A stretch of 25,087 nt of DNA from a virus: IMG/VR virus record IMGVR_UViG_3300044712_001076, positions 1 through 25,087 of that record; one strand, 5' to 3'. This document shows positions 14,141 through 21,062 of this stretch, in pieces (position 1 is the stretch's first letter; each line of letters begins with the position of its first letter). Under the pieces are notes generated by a model. That model had not been told where the DNA came from and did not search any database. It saw only the letters and a list, made by a program, of their open reading frames with translations. The translations under genes and the position numbers were made by a program.

Positions 14141-14370
14141 ATCCTGAACATCGCGATCTTCTTGGGCAACCTTTAACTATAGGCGATGCAGTGGTGTTCC
14201 CATCCAGCAATACCATGTATGTTGGAACCGTGACCAAACTCAATCCCAAAATGGTCAAAGTTCGACGTGTTGGCCGTAGTCGGTGGGAACAAAACAAGTA
14301 CCCCCAAGATCTTGTGCGAGTCAGCGGCCCGGAGGTAACTATGTATTTGCTGACCCGGAGTCAAGGATAA
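14137..14370 (+). CDS. conserved small phage protein, 77 aa
   Basis: GTG 14137 is chosen because it overlaps the upstream TGA (GTGA) and gives MNPEHRDLLGQPLTIGDAVV, the usual start of this phage family; longer in-frame readings from 14038 are out of register with the neighbours. A compact beta-barrel-like pattern follows: AVVFPSSNTMYVGTVTKLNP, MVKVRRVG, then NKYPQDLVRVSGPEVT. This recalls small SH3-like or KOW-like domains, so RNA or protein binding is possible but unproven. Confidence 0.75.
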   Translation: MNPEHRDLLGQPLTIGDAVVFPSSNTMYVGTVTKLNPKMVKVRRVGRSRWEQNKYPQDLVRVSGPEVTMYLLTRSQG

Positions 14371-14373
14371 CCC

Positions 14374-14787
14374 ATGCAATTTTTACCCGAACTAGAACTG
14401 ATTGATCGCTTGTGCATTGCACGAGTAAAATTTGAGCGCACCAGCGGTGGCAACCAGGATGAACTGGACTGGTACGAAGCACGTTATCAAGAACTCATTG
14501 CTGATCTTTCACCGGATCAATTGGCACAACTACAAAACGACATTGCAGAAATCACCAAAATCCACAACCGGATTTGGGATCTCGAGTGGCAGCTCAAGTC
14601 CGGTGTAGAACATCTGTTGGAACTGGACGAAATTGGGCGCAGAGCCATTGCCATTCGCGACTGGAACAATCGTCGTATTACCTACAAGAATTCCATTGCT
14701 GAAGTGTTTGGTCTCAAACTGCGCGAGATCAAAACGGATCATTTAAGTGATCCCGAACAACTGTTCAAAACCATAGACACTAAATAA
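14374..14787 (+). CDS. hypothetical protein, 137 aa, helical
   Basis: Begins three bases after the upstream stop. Almost wholly helical: ELIDRLCIARVKFERTSGG, LDWYEARYQELIADLSPDQL, IAEITKIHNRIWDLEWQLKS. It looks like an elongated helical bundle. It closes the 9.7-14.8 kb operon; an ACTAAATA motif overlaps its stop. The family is not recognised. Confidence 0.75.
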   Translation: MQFLPELELIDRLCIARVKFERTSGGNQDELDWYEARYQELIADLSPDQLAQLQNDIAEITKIHNRIWDLEWQLKSGVEHLLELDEIGRRAIAIRDWNNRRITYKNSIAEVFGLKLREIKTDHLSDPEQLFKTIDTK

Positions 14788-14811
14788 CGTCTCTGTTACA
14801 ATACAGATATT

Positions 14812-14888
14812 GCGCTTGTAGCTCAATTGGTTAGAGCTTCCGACTCATAATCGGCGGGTTATCGGTTCAAGTCCGGTCGGGCGCACCA
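14812..14888 (+). tRNA. tRNA-Met (CAT), possibly tRNA-Ile2
   Basis: 77-nt cloverleaf with encoded CCA. Acceptor GCGCTTG/CGGGCGC (two G-U pairs), D-arm GCTC...GAGC, anticodon loop CTCATAA (CAT), T-arm ATCGG-TTCAAGT-CCGGT. G1-C72 argues against an initiator. A CAT anticodon could also be lysidine-modified isoleucine tRNA; sequence alone does not decide. Confidence 0.92.
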
Positions 14889-14896
14889 TATAAATA
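14889..14896 (+). promoter_or_regulatory. candidate T4-type late promoter (TATAAATA)
   Basis: A perfect TATAAATA directly after the CCA of tRNA-Met and four bases before the ATG of the GGQ protein at 14901. If used as a late promoter, transcription would start at or just after the ATG, so a leaderless or upstream-derived mRNA is likely instead. No ribosome binding site is visible here. Confidence 0.4.
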
Positions 14897-14900
14897 ACGC

Positions 14901-15275
14901 ATGCAAATCACAGAAGATCAGTTTCGATTTGAATGGTTCTCCGGCACAGGCAAGGGAGGACAGCATCGCAACAAGCACCAAAACTGTTGCCGTTGTATCC
15001 ACGAGCCCACTGGAATCTCTGCCAACGGAACCAACAGTCGCAGCCGTGAAGACAATCGTGCCGCGGCATACTCTGTGTGTCGTAGTCGCGTGATGGCACA
15101 CTACCATCAGGATACTCCGCGATTCCAAGCCGGAACAGAGCGTATCCGCACCTATCACGAACCAGACAACCGTGTCACAGATCATGCATCGGGCTTGACA
15201 GATTCATGGACCAATGTTATAATCAAAGGCGACATAGAACCTGTGCTCATGGCCAGGGCTAGAGCAGTTAGATAA
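14901..15275 (+). CDS. stand-alone GGQ-domain peptidyl-tRNA hydrolase (release factor domain 3-like)
   Basis: 124 aa. FSGTGKGGQHRNKHQNCCR carries the GGQ tripeptide at residues 19-21, the catalytic element of class I release factors. ERIRTYHEPDNRVTDH (81-96) matches the 'RIRTYN-PQ-RVTDHR' segment of RF1/RF2 domain 3. The stop-codon-reading domain 2 (PxT or SPF) and domain 1 are absent, so it cannot recognise stop codons in the usual way. By comparison with ArfB/ICT1 and PrfH it may release peptides from stalled ribosomes; ArfB's basic C-terminal tail is absent apart from a short ARARAVR end. Lies between tRNA-Met and tRNA-Arg. No clear ribosome binding site. Confidence 0.85.
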   Translation: MQITEDQFRFEWFSGTGKGGQHRNKHQNCCRCIHEPTGISANGTNSRSREDNRAAAYSVCRSRVMAHYHQDTPRFQAGTERIRTYHEPDNRVTDHASGLTDSWTNVIIKGDIEPVLMARARAVR

Positions 15276-15281
15276 CCATAC

Positions 15282-15356
15282 CTGGCGTTCGTTCAATGGA
15301 TAGGACATGGGTCTTCTAAACCCAGAATGTAGGTTCGATTCCTACACGCCGGACCA
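15282..15356 (+). tRNA. tRNA-Arg (TCT)
   Basis: 75-nt cloverleaf with encoded CCA. Acceptor CTGGCGT/ACGCCGG, D-arm GTTC...GGAC, anticodon stem TGGGT/ACCCA around CTTCTAA (anticodon TCT), T-arm GTAGG-TTCGATT-CCTAC. Reads AGA, a codon that is often rare in betaproteobacterial hosts. It starts seven bases after the GGQ gene stop, so the tRNA-GGQ-tRNA unit is likely co-transcribed. Confidence 0.94.
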
Positions 15357-15364
15357 AACAACAC

Positions 15365-15407
15365 GGCCCCCGTCGGTTGCCTTGTAGGGACTGCTCGGGG
15401 GTTTTTC
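15365..15407 (+). terminator. rho-independent terminator
   Basis: CCCCCG (15367-15372) pairs with CGGGGG (15396-15401), followed by TTTTTCTTT. The loop between the arms is long (23 bases) and can form a small inner stem. It closes the tRNA-GGQ-tRNA unit ahead of the ahpC promoter. Confidence 0.7.
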
Positions 15408-15470
15408 TTTGCTATAGGTTTTGCCTATTATCGACATTGAAACAATCATTGGCAAATCCTGGATTTTTCG

Positions 15471-15499
15471 TTGATTTCATAGATATATACTATTACAAT
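15471..15499 (+). promoter_or_regulatory. sigma70-type promoter of the ahpC operon
   Basis: TTGATT (15471-15476), 17-base spacer, TACAAT (15494-15499). It leaves a leader of about 50 bases before the ahpC ATG with TAGGAGA as ribosome binding site. The leader holds AGTGAAACACTCACT, a short imperfect palindrome (15507-15521) that could be an operator. Confidence 0.7.
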
Positions 15500-15554
15500 A
15501 CACATAAGTGAAACACTCACTGAACCAATTTCATTTAACACATAGGAGAAATCA

Positions 15555-16097
15555 ATGAAAACAGTTGGCGACAAACTGGCACCCTTTGCCATTACCGGCG
15601 TAAAACCTGGTCAACCCGAAGATGCTTTCTACACCATCAACGAGGAAAGCTTTCCAGGCAAGTGGAAAGTGATTGTATACTACCCCAAGGACTTTACCTT
15701 TGTTTGCCCTACTGAAATTGTGGCCTACGACAAGTTGGCACAAGACTTCGAAGACCGCGACGCTGTGTTGCTCACTGGTAGCACCGACAATGAGTTCTGC
15801 AAGGTAGCTTGGCAAAATGCTCACGCCGATCTCAAGAAGATTCGTCATCACCAGTTTGCTGACACACAGCGCGGTGAACTCAGCCTGATTGAGCAACTGG
15901 GTGTGTTCTACGCACCTGCTGGCGCTGCACTTCGTGCCACATTCATTGTTGATCCCAACAACGAAATCCAGCACGTTACTGTGAACAACTTGAACGTTGG
16001 CCGCAGCCCAGAAGAAACACTGCGTATTCTTGACGCTCTGCAAACTGGCGAACTGTGTGCTTGCAACCGCACCGTAGGCGGCGAAACACTGAAGTAA
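15555..16097 (+). CDS. ahpC: alkyl hydroperoxide reductase / peroxiredoxin AhpC
   Basis: 180 aa 2-Cys peroxiredoxin. PKDFTFVCPTEIVAYDK places the peroxidatic Cys at 51, and ELCACNRTVGG gives C-terminal Cys168 and Cys170 as resolving residues. The overall pattern, including IVDPNNEIQHVTVNNLNVGR and ILDALQTGELCACN, is the AhpD-dependent (mycobacterial-type) AhpC rather than the AhpF-dependent form. It reduces H2O2, alkyl hydroperoxides or peroxynitrite. It is first in an operon with a class II aldolase and ahpD, the expected reductant partner. On a phage it would count as an auxiliary metabolic gene protecting the infected cell. Confidence 0.95.
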   Translation: MKTVGDKLAPFAITGVKPGQPEDAFYTINEESFPGKWKVIVYYPKDFTFVCPTEIVAYDKLAQDFEDRDAVLLTGSTDNEFCKVAWQNAHADLKKIRHHQFADTQRGELSLIEQLGVFYAPAGAALRATFIVDPNNEIQHVTVNNLNVGRSPEETLRILDALQTGELCACNRTVGGETLK

Positions 16098-16099
16098 GC

Positions 16100-16720
16100 A
16101 TGCTTGAAACTATCTGTGAAACACTGGTAGAAGCGTACCGTCGCAATTGGATTACCAGTCGCGATGGTAACGTTAGCATACGCCACCACGACAGGGATCA
16201 CTTTTACATCACGCCAAGTGGTGTGCGCAAGCAGACACTGCAACCTGACCAGTTCAAGAAGATCAGCATTCACGGACTGCTGTGGCAAGAAGATTACTAC
16301 ACTGACATCAGTGCCAATCTAAAACCCAGTGGAGAACTGCCCTTGCACTTTGGTCTACAACGTGCCATGGGACAACACAGCAATGATGTGCGAGTGGTAG
16401 TTCACTTGCACCCTACTTACTGTGTTGCTGCCATGCATGCTGGCATTGAGCTAGGAGCAATCGCAAAAGAGTTCCCTGAACTCAGCCGTTATACCCGGGT
16501 GGCATACAATGTAGGAGATGTGCCACCTATCAGTCAAGAACTTGCAGACCAGTGCCACCATCATCTTGAACTAGATGACCGTGGTAACATTGCTTACGAT
16601 ATTGTAGGCATCAAAGGACATGGTGTTGTTGCTATTGATACCTCACCATGGCGTGCGTTTGAACACATAGAAAGACTGGAACATATTTGCAAAATTGTTC
16701 TAGCAAGCAAAGGAAAATAA
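16100..16720 (+). CDS. class II aldolase/adducin family protein
   Basis: 206 aa from ATG 16100, two bases after ahpC; an in-frame extension to 16055 falls inside ahpC. Family features: DGNVSIR (22-28), YITPSGVRK (36-44), the Glu in SGELPLH (E79), zinc ligands H102 and H104 in VHLHPTYCVAA, and the third ligand H174 in GIKGHGVVAI. This set matches fuculose-phosphate aldolase / ribulose-phosphate epimerase / MtnB enzymes. The substrate cannot be read out. Position between ahpC and ahpD suggests an unrelated metabolic gene in a stress operon, or a role with reactive aldehydes (inference). Confidence 0.88.
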   Translation: MLETICETLVEAYRRNWITSRDGNVSIRHHDRDHFYITPSGVRKQTLQPDQFKKISIHGLLWQEDYYTDISANLKPSGELPLHFGLQRAMGQHSNDVRVVVHLHPTYCVAAMHAGIELGAIAKEFPELSRYTRVAYNVGDVPPISQELADQCHHHLELDDRGNIAYDIVGIKGHGVVAIDTSPWRAFEHIERLEHICKIVLASKGK

Positions 16721-16721
16721 A

Positions 16722-17237
16722 ATGACACAATGGGTAGATCAACTCAAAGAAACCATCCCTGACTATGCCAAGGATGCACGGCTCAACATTGATGCTGTGA
16801 TCAAGCGTAGTACACTGCCAGTGGAGGAAGCCGAAGCCTGTGCGCTGGCTGCTGCTTTTGCATCTGGTAATACCAAACTGTGGACTTGGATTCACAGCGT
16901 AATTACTGATCGCAAAGAAGCAGATGCTGCTGTCACAGCTGGTTCGATCATGGCTCAAAACAACACTTGGTACCCATTTGTTGAAATGGCCGAGGACGAA
17001 CAGCTCAAAGGATTGCCTGCACAACTGCGCATGAATGCCATTGCCAGCCACGGTGGTACAACCAAGGCCCGTTTTGAAGCATACAGCCTGGCTGCATCAA
17101 TTGTAGGCAAGTGTCATTTCTGCGTCAAAGCTCACTATGACACACTCAAGCAAGAAGGCTACACAGTGGAACAACTGAGAGATATCGGACGCATTGCTGC
17201 GGTTATGAACAACGTGGCCAAGGTAATGACTGGCTAA
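16722..17237 (+). CDS. ahpD: alkyl hydroperoxidase AhpD
   Basis: 171 aa, same length class as mycobacterial AhpD (177 aa). The redox motif VGKCHFCVKAHYD has C131-x-x-C134 and H138, the E-C-C-H relay being completed by Glu in KARFEAYSLA (E119). The N-terminal half MTQWVDQLKETIPDYAKDAR aligns by eye with AhpD starts. AhpD carries electrons from lipoylated dihydrolipoamide acyltransferase to AhpC. The ahpC-aldolase-ahpD operon thus encodes a complete peroxidase pair that would draw reducing power from host lipoyl enzymes. Stop is followed by a terminator hairpin. Confidence 0.93.
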   Translation: MTQWVDQLKETIPDYAKDARLNIDAVIKRSTLPVEEAEACALAAAFASGNTKLWTWIHSVITDRKEADAAVTAGSIMAQNNTWYPFVEMAEDEQLKGLPAQLRMNAIASHGGTTKARFEAYSLAASIVGKCHFCVKAHYDTLKQEGYTVEQLRDIGRIAAVMNNVAKVMTG

Positions 17238-17239
17238 CC

Positions 17240-17260
17240 AAAACACCTTGATGTGTTTTT
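17240..17260 (+). terminator. rho-independent terminator after ahpD
   Basis: AAAACAC (17240-17246) pairs with GTGTTTT (17253-17259) around CTTGAT, followed by more T. The loop and right arm also contain the -35 box of the next promoter, so terminator and promoter overlap. Confidence 0.65.
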
Positions 17261-17276
17261 CAAAATCCTGTATAAT
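17248..17276 (+). promoter_or_regulatory. sigma70-type promoter within paired hairpins
   Basis: TTGATG (17248-17253), 17-base spacer, TATAAT (17271-17276). The -10 box is inside a second hairpin (AAATCCTGTATA with TATACAGGATTT, 17263-17294). Transcripts from this promoter start near 17283 and so contain only the right arm, while read-through transcripts contain the full hairpin, which would act as a second terminator. Confidence 0.65.
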
Positions 17277-17298
17277 AAGTACTATACAGGATTTTTTT

Positions 17299-17862
17299 AT
17301 GATCAGCTCAAGTCCAGAACGCAATACTTTTCAAATTGAATCTGCAATCAAGCAAGCAGAACAAGGCAAAACTTCTGCAGAGCATGCTGAGAGCATGATC
17401 GAGCTGTTCAAAAGCATGAACCAACACCGCAGGGATCAGGAACAAGATCCTGAGTGGCAAAAAAACAACATGGAATACGACCTGCGCAGTTCAGACTGGA
17501 TGGTGGCCAAGGTTCGTGCATCCGAAGCCTATGCACAAAATTTGTATGCAGCCATGTGCAATCGCGACTTTCAAAAGAACGAAGTTTGGCCGCAGTTAAA
17601 GAACCAAACCTGGAGTTGCAGTTGGCGTTACGCAGGCGGTATCATAGCAGACATGCGCGGTCAAGGCGACTACATTGATTGGTACTGTTCAGGCATTGTG
17701 GGCATGGATGACGATCAGTTTCAGGATCTGGATGCAGAAGCAAAAGAACGCTACCTATACATGAAAAACAACTTTGTAGGTGAAGGTGTAGTCACTGACC
17801 AAATTCGTGAAGACTTGTTTCGTTTGGGCTGGATAGTGCTAGACGACGAGGACTCAGCATGA
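17299..17862 (+). CDS. conserved phage hypothetical protein, 187 aa
   Basis: ATG 17299, with AGGA (17288-17291) as ribosome binding site inside the right arm of the upstream hairpin; the frame is open to 17248 but this would precede the promoter start. Helical, acidic N-terminal part (IESAIKQAEQGKTSAEHAES), then WSCSWRYAGGIIADMRGQGD followed by YIDWYCSGIVGMD, a strongly conserved-looking block that I associate with hypothetical proteins of T4-like cyanophages. C-terminus FVGEGVVTDQIREDLFRLGW. Function unknown. Confidence 0.8.
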   Translation: MISSSPERNTFQIESAIKQAEQGKTSAEHAESMIELFKSMNQHRRDQEQDPEWQKNNMEYDLRSSDWMVAKVRASEAYAQNLYAAMCNRDFQKNEVWPQLKNQTWSCSWRYAGGIIADMRGQGDYIDWYCSGIVGMDDDQFQDLDAEAKERYLYMKNNFVGEGVVTDQIREDLFRLGWIVLDDEDSA

Positions 17863-18116
17863 GTTTTTATTGCGGGCCAGTGGCAAAGTTAATTCAAACC
17901 ATCGAAGATTCCACTGTGTGGGAAGTGGTAGATGTTATCGATGTTGACACCAACCGGGACGAAAACATAAACATGAATTTTTCTCACAGCATTTATGCTC
18001 GTGCAGCATTTGTTCCTGCTGACGCAATTGCAAATTTTGACTTGCATTCTACAAAGACTGTTAAAAGGGTATTCGATCACAACAACGAAGTTGAGCAATG
18101 GAGTGCCCAGCTGTGA
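17859..18116 (+). CDS. hypothetical protein, 85 aa
   Basis: Starts at an ATGA overlap. MSFYCGPVAKLIQTIEDSTV, then a beta-rich middle and a C-terminal helix VFDHNNEVEQWSAQL. No motif is recognised. The gene overlaps the following PP-loop gene, so the three genes 17299-19147 probably form one operon. Confidence 0.7.
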   Translation: MSFYCGPVAKLIQTIEDSTVWEVVDVIDVDTNRDENINMNFSHSIYARAAFVPADAIANFDLHSTKTVKRVFDHNNEVEQWSAQL

Positions 18117-19147
18117 TTGTTAATTTTGATTTACAAAAAGTCTTACACTTATACAAAACTGATCAGCTTGACAAAGAGATTGTGAATCCCGACGGGGAAC
18201 GTTACGTCAACCAGTGGATAGCATTCATCATTGAACTAATGAGAATTCGCGGTGCTTCACCTACCAGAATTAATTTTGGTTATGTTGATCGCACTGCGAC
18301 TGTGCCCAGCATTGTCAAAACTCACATACCCACGGATCAGCTGATCCCCAGCGGTCAGCCTGCTAGCTTTGATTATTTAGATATCTGTTTACAAAGAGCA
18401 CAACAGCTACTTGACACCAACAAACACATAAATGTTTTATGGAGCGGTGGTCTTGACAGCACAGTTGCTTTGTTCTCGTTTTTGCGCCAGGCAAAACACT
18501 TAGATCAGCTCAGTATTATCTGTACGTTTGAAAGCATTCTTGAGTCGGGAAAATTGTTTGACTCTACCATTCGAAATTCAGGAGTTCGAATCAAATTTGA
18601 CCAGACCAGAAATGAATGTAACCTACCATACAGCTATGACAGCGAGGATCCTGATCAGTTGTACATAAATGGTCAGTGCGGAGATCAACTGTTTGGGCCA
18701 GCTAGATCCATACACCAGTCTGGTGTTGGCCCAGATGATCACTGGAGCAAAGGTTTTTCCCAAAGTTTTCTCGACATTATTGAGCCCAGCATCAAATTCA
18801 GTCCGCGTCCTATAGATACTGTGAGAGATATGCGATGGTGGTTGTTTTTCAATCACACATGGACCACAGTGTTGTATGATGATTGCATTGAGCGACCAGC
18901 ACATGTTGCTAGACGAATCAGGGCTTTTTATGCAACACCTGAATTTCAGCGTTGGAGCATGCATACCCCCAGCTACTACGAACGCACAGAGCAGTATAGA
19001 TGGCCAGCAAAACAAGCGTTGAGTCAGTTGATTGATTATCCTTATTACATACAGCACAAGAAAAAAAGCTTGAGCTACACTTGGAACAAAAATATCAACT
19101 GGTACATGCTGGATAAAGACTTTAAAACTTACTACATAGATAAATAA
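18098..19147 (+). CDS. PP-loop ATPase, asparagine-synthase-like domain without glutaminase
   Basis: 349 aa from ATG 18098; GTG 18113, overlapping the upstream TGA and preceded by GGAG, is a credible alternative start. INVLWSGGLDSTVALFSFL holds the PP-loop SGGLDST (116-122), and INGQCGDQLFG corresponds to the 'SGxGADELFGG' segment of asparagine synthases. There is no class II glutaminase domain and no N-terminal Cys, so ammonia would have to come free or from another protein. The reaction is likely ATP-dependent adenylation of a carboxylate or similar group. It may work alone or with the AsnB at 7152-8606. The substrate is unknown. Confidence 0.75.
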   Translation: MECPAVIVNFDLQKVLHLYKTDQLDKEIVNPDGERYVNQWIAFIIELMRIRGASPTRINFGYVDRTATVPSIVKTHIPTDQLIPSGQPASFDYLDICLQRAQQLLDTNKHINVLWSGGLDSTVALFSFLRQAKHLDQLSIICTFESILESGKLFDSTIRNSGVRIKFDQTRNECNLPYSYDSEDPDQLYINGQCGDQLFGPARSIHQSGVGPDDHWSKGFSQSFLDIIEPSIKFSPRPIDTVRDMRWWLFFNHTWTTVLYDDCIERPAHVARRIRAFYATPEFQRWSMHTPSYYERTEQYRWPAKQALSQLIDYPYYIQHKKKSLSYTWNKNINWYMLDKDFKTYYIDK

Positions 19148-19164
19148 TAGTCTACATCTTTTTA

Positions 19165-19175
19165 CCCCCCCCCCC
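19165..19175 (+). repeat. poly-C tract (11 C) before a ribosome binding site
   Basis: Eleven consecutive C directly followed by AGGAG and, nine bases later, the ATG of the Bug-like receptor gene. Long C or G tracts in such leaders can vary in length by slippage and change expression. It may also be a place where read assembly is unreliable. Confidence 0.6.
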
Positions 19176-19188
19176 AGGAGAAAATTCA

Positions 19189-20088
19189 ATGAAAAAACTA
19201 CTTGCAGTTCTTGCAACCGCATTGTCTTGCGTCACGGCACAAGCAAACCCTCAACCGGTACAGATTGTCTGGCCTTTTGCAGCAGGCTCAACACAGGCCA
19301 TAATGGTTCGAAATTTGATTGAATCAGCCAATCAACAGCAGTCTAAATATCAGTTTGTGTTTGTAAACCGACCTGGTGCCGGCGGTGCTATTGCAGCAAA
19401 TTACACAACCGCATCAAACACACTCACAGTGCTGGCATCGACCAGCAGCTTTTATACCAGACCGTTGATGTACAACGAAAGTCACGACCCTGAGCAGTTT
19501 CGTTTGGTCAGTGCAATTTGCTTGCAAAGCCCACTGGCAATGTTCAGTCGCAAGTATGCATCATTCAACGATTTGAAAAACAACAATGTTACCGTAGGAA
19601 TAAATCCAGGATCAGTAACACAACTGTTTACACGATTACTTGCACAAAACAATCCAGAATTGAAATTTACAGATGTGCCCTACAAAGGAACTCCAGAAGC
19701 TACCACAGACATGTTGGGCAAGCACATTGACACCAGCATTGACTTGCTGAGCGTGGGAAATTTGGCCAGACTGACCCCAGACACCGCAGTGATTGGGATT
19801 TCAGGAACTCGTAGCTTACCAAACATGCCATCATTCTCTAGTTTAAAAGTAAAAGGACTGGACAATTTGACCAACAGCTACTATGTCTTTGTGCCTCGTT
19901 CAACCGATGCTGCCACAGCGCAAGAGCTCAACAGAATTTTCAACGCTGCGATAAACGATGCAGTGCGCGAAAGTTGCAACAATGAGCGTGGTGTTGTGGA
20001 AATTGTACCGTTTGATCGCACAGAAAAACTACATCAAACCAACCAAGCTCAGTGGCGCCAAATCACCCAAGGTATTGCAAAACAATAA
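19189..20088 (+). CDS. Bug/TctC-family periplasmic solute receptor
   Basis: 299 aa. Signal peptide MKKLLAVLATALSCVTAQA, cleavage likely after TAQA. Family blocks: VQIVWPFAAGSTQ, FVNRPGAGGAIAANY (the hallmark 'NRPGAGG' of Bug proteins) and DVPYKGTPEATTDMLGKHID. These proteins bind carboxylates for tripartite tricarboxylate transporters and are very numerous in Burkholderiales. No TctA/TctB membrane genes are in the window, so the phage protein would either load a host transporter or only bind ligand. The length is slightly short for the family (about 320 aa). The leader has the poly-C tract and a strong AGGAG site. Confidence 0.88.
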   Translation: MKKLLAVLATALSCVTAQANPQPVQIVWPFAAGSTQAIMVRNLIESANQQQSKYQFVFVNRPGAGGAIAANYTTASNTLTVLASTSSFYTRPLMYNESHDPEQFRLVSAICLQSPLAMFSRKYASFNDLKNNNVTVGINPGSVTQLFTRLLAQNNPELKFTDVPYKGTPEATTDMLGKHIDTSIDLLSVGNLARLTPDTAVIGISGTRSLPNMPSFSSLKVKGLDNLTNSYYVFVPRSTDAATAQELNRIFNAAINDAVRESCNNERGVVEIVPFDRTEKLHQTNQAQWRQITQGIAKQ

Positions 20089-20091
20089 ATA
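20084..20091 (+). promoter_or_regulatory. candidate T4-type late promoter (AATAAATA)
   Basis: AATAAATA includes the TAA stop of the Bug-like gene and is followed by AAGGAGAT and the GTG at 20109. The position relative to the next start (17 bases) is the same as at 4306. It differs from TATAAATA in the first base. Confidence 0.4.
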
Positions 20092-20108
20092 TAAAAAAGG
20101 AGATACCC

Positions 20109-21062
20109 GTGAAAACCATCACACTCAAATGGATTATCGCTCACCAGCCTGTTTACTTGTTTCAGCGAGTAGCTGAAGATTTCAAACGCATTGTCAACGC
20201 CAAAAGCAAAGACGTAAACATTGATATCGAAATTCTTACTGCAGAAGAATTCAACAGCAAATACAAACCCGCTGTGGAAGCCAATCGTCATAACTTGTGG
20301 GAATTTTTACAAGACAACACAGTGCAGATTGCGCAGATGCAGACCACCAGCCTGGCTCGTCAAGCCAACAAACAGATGCATGTGTTAGACATGCCGTACT
20401 TGTTTGAGGATCATGATCATGCTGCTGCGGTACTGGAAGGCACAGTGGGTCAGCAACTGTTGAACAGCTTTGACGCCAACAGCAAACTAAAAGGCTTGGC
20501 CTACACATATTCAGGTGGTTTCCGCCTTATGCCTATGTCAGGCAGTGTGACCACCCTGGGAGAAATTGCTGGACAAAAAGTGCGTTCGGGCATGAGTCAC
20601 ATAGCACAAGATACCATGCGAGCTTTTGGATTTGATCCAGTGCCCACTGAAATCGACGGCGTGACTGACGTAGTCAAGTCTGGCCAAGTGGTTGGTGCCG
20701 AACATGTTGCACAGCGACTGCTGCCCGATCAATGCGACGGATGGATCAACAGCATTGTTGATACACAACACAGTTTGTTCTTGACCAGCATTGTGGTCAA
20801 CGTTGATTGGTGGAACAGTCTTGATGCTGGCGTGCAGCAGATTTTCAGCGAAGCTGCTGTGGAAGCTGCTCGCAATGAACGAGCACTTAGCTTGCAAGAC
20901 GGTGAAGCCAGCTTGAAGAAACTGCAAAACAACGGCGTAACTGTGGTCGAGTTGACTCAAGATCAAATGTCAGATCTACGTCAAAAGGCCGAAACAGTTT
21001 ACGAAAAATATGCTGACTTCTTTGAGCCAGGATTGGTTGACAGCATTAGAACATTGCATTAA
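20109..21062 (+). CDS. DctP-family solute-binding protein lacking a signal peptide
   Basis: 317 aa from GTG 20109, fixed by AAGGAGAT at 20097-20104. The sequence starts MKTITLKWIIAHQPVYLFQR, which lines up with the mature N-terminus of TRAP-transporter DctP proteins; there is no signal peptide, and the short upstream extension (to 20052) does not look like one. Family blocks: LDMPYLFEDHDHAAAVLEG, KGLAYTYSGGFRLMPM, AGQKVRSGMSHIAQDTMRAF and a C-terminal EKYADFFEPGLVDSIR helix. DctP normally binds organic acids in the periplasm for DctQM. Without export it would be cytoplasmic, so its role may be binding of a metabolite or a new function. No dctQ or dctM is visible. Confidence 0.83.
   Translation: MKTITLKWIIAHQPVYLFQRVAEDFKRIVNAKSKDVNIDIEILTAEEFNSKYKPAVEANRHNLWEFLQDNTVQIAQMQTTSLARQANKQMHVLDMPYLFEDHDHAAAVLEGTVGQQLLNSFDANSKLKGLAYTYSGGFRLMPMSGSVTTLGEIAGQKVRSGMSHIAQDTMRAFGFDPVPTEIDGVTDVVKSGQVVGAEHVAQRLLPDQCDGWINSIVDTQHSLFLTSIVVNVDWWNSLDAGVQQIFSEAAVEAARNERALSLQDGEASLKKLQNNGVTVVELTQDQMSDLRQKAETVYEKYADFFEPGLVDSIRTLH

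Noticed and set aside
15481-15491. TATACT at 15486 as -10 box of the ahpC promoter
   Set aside because: The distance to TTGATT is only nine bases; TACAAT at 15494 gives the normal 17.
16055-16099. N-terminal extension of the aldolase
   Set aside because: It lies inside ahpC and would add a basic segment not expected at the start of class II aldolases.
20052-20108. N-terminal extension of the DctP-like protein as a signal peptide
   Set aside because: The 19 extra residues are polar and basic with no hydrophobic core, overlap the Bug-like gene, and lack a ribosome binding site.
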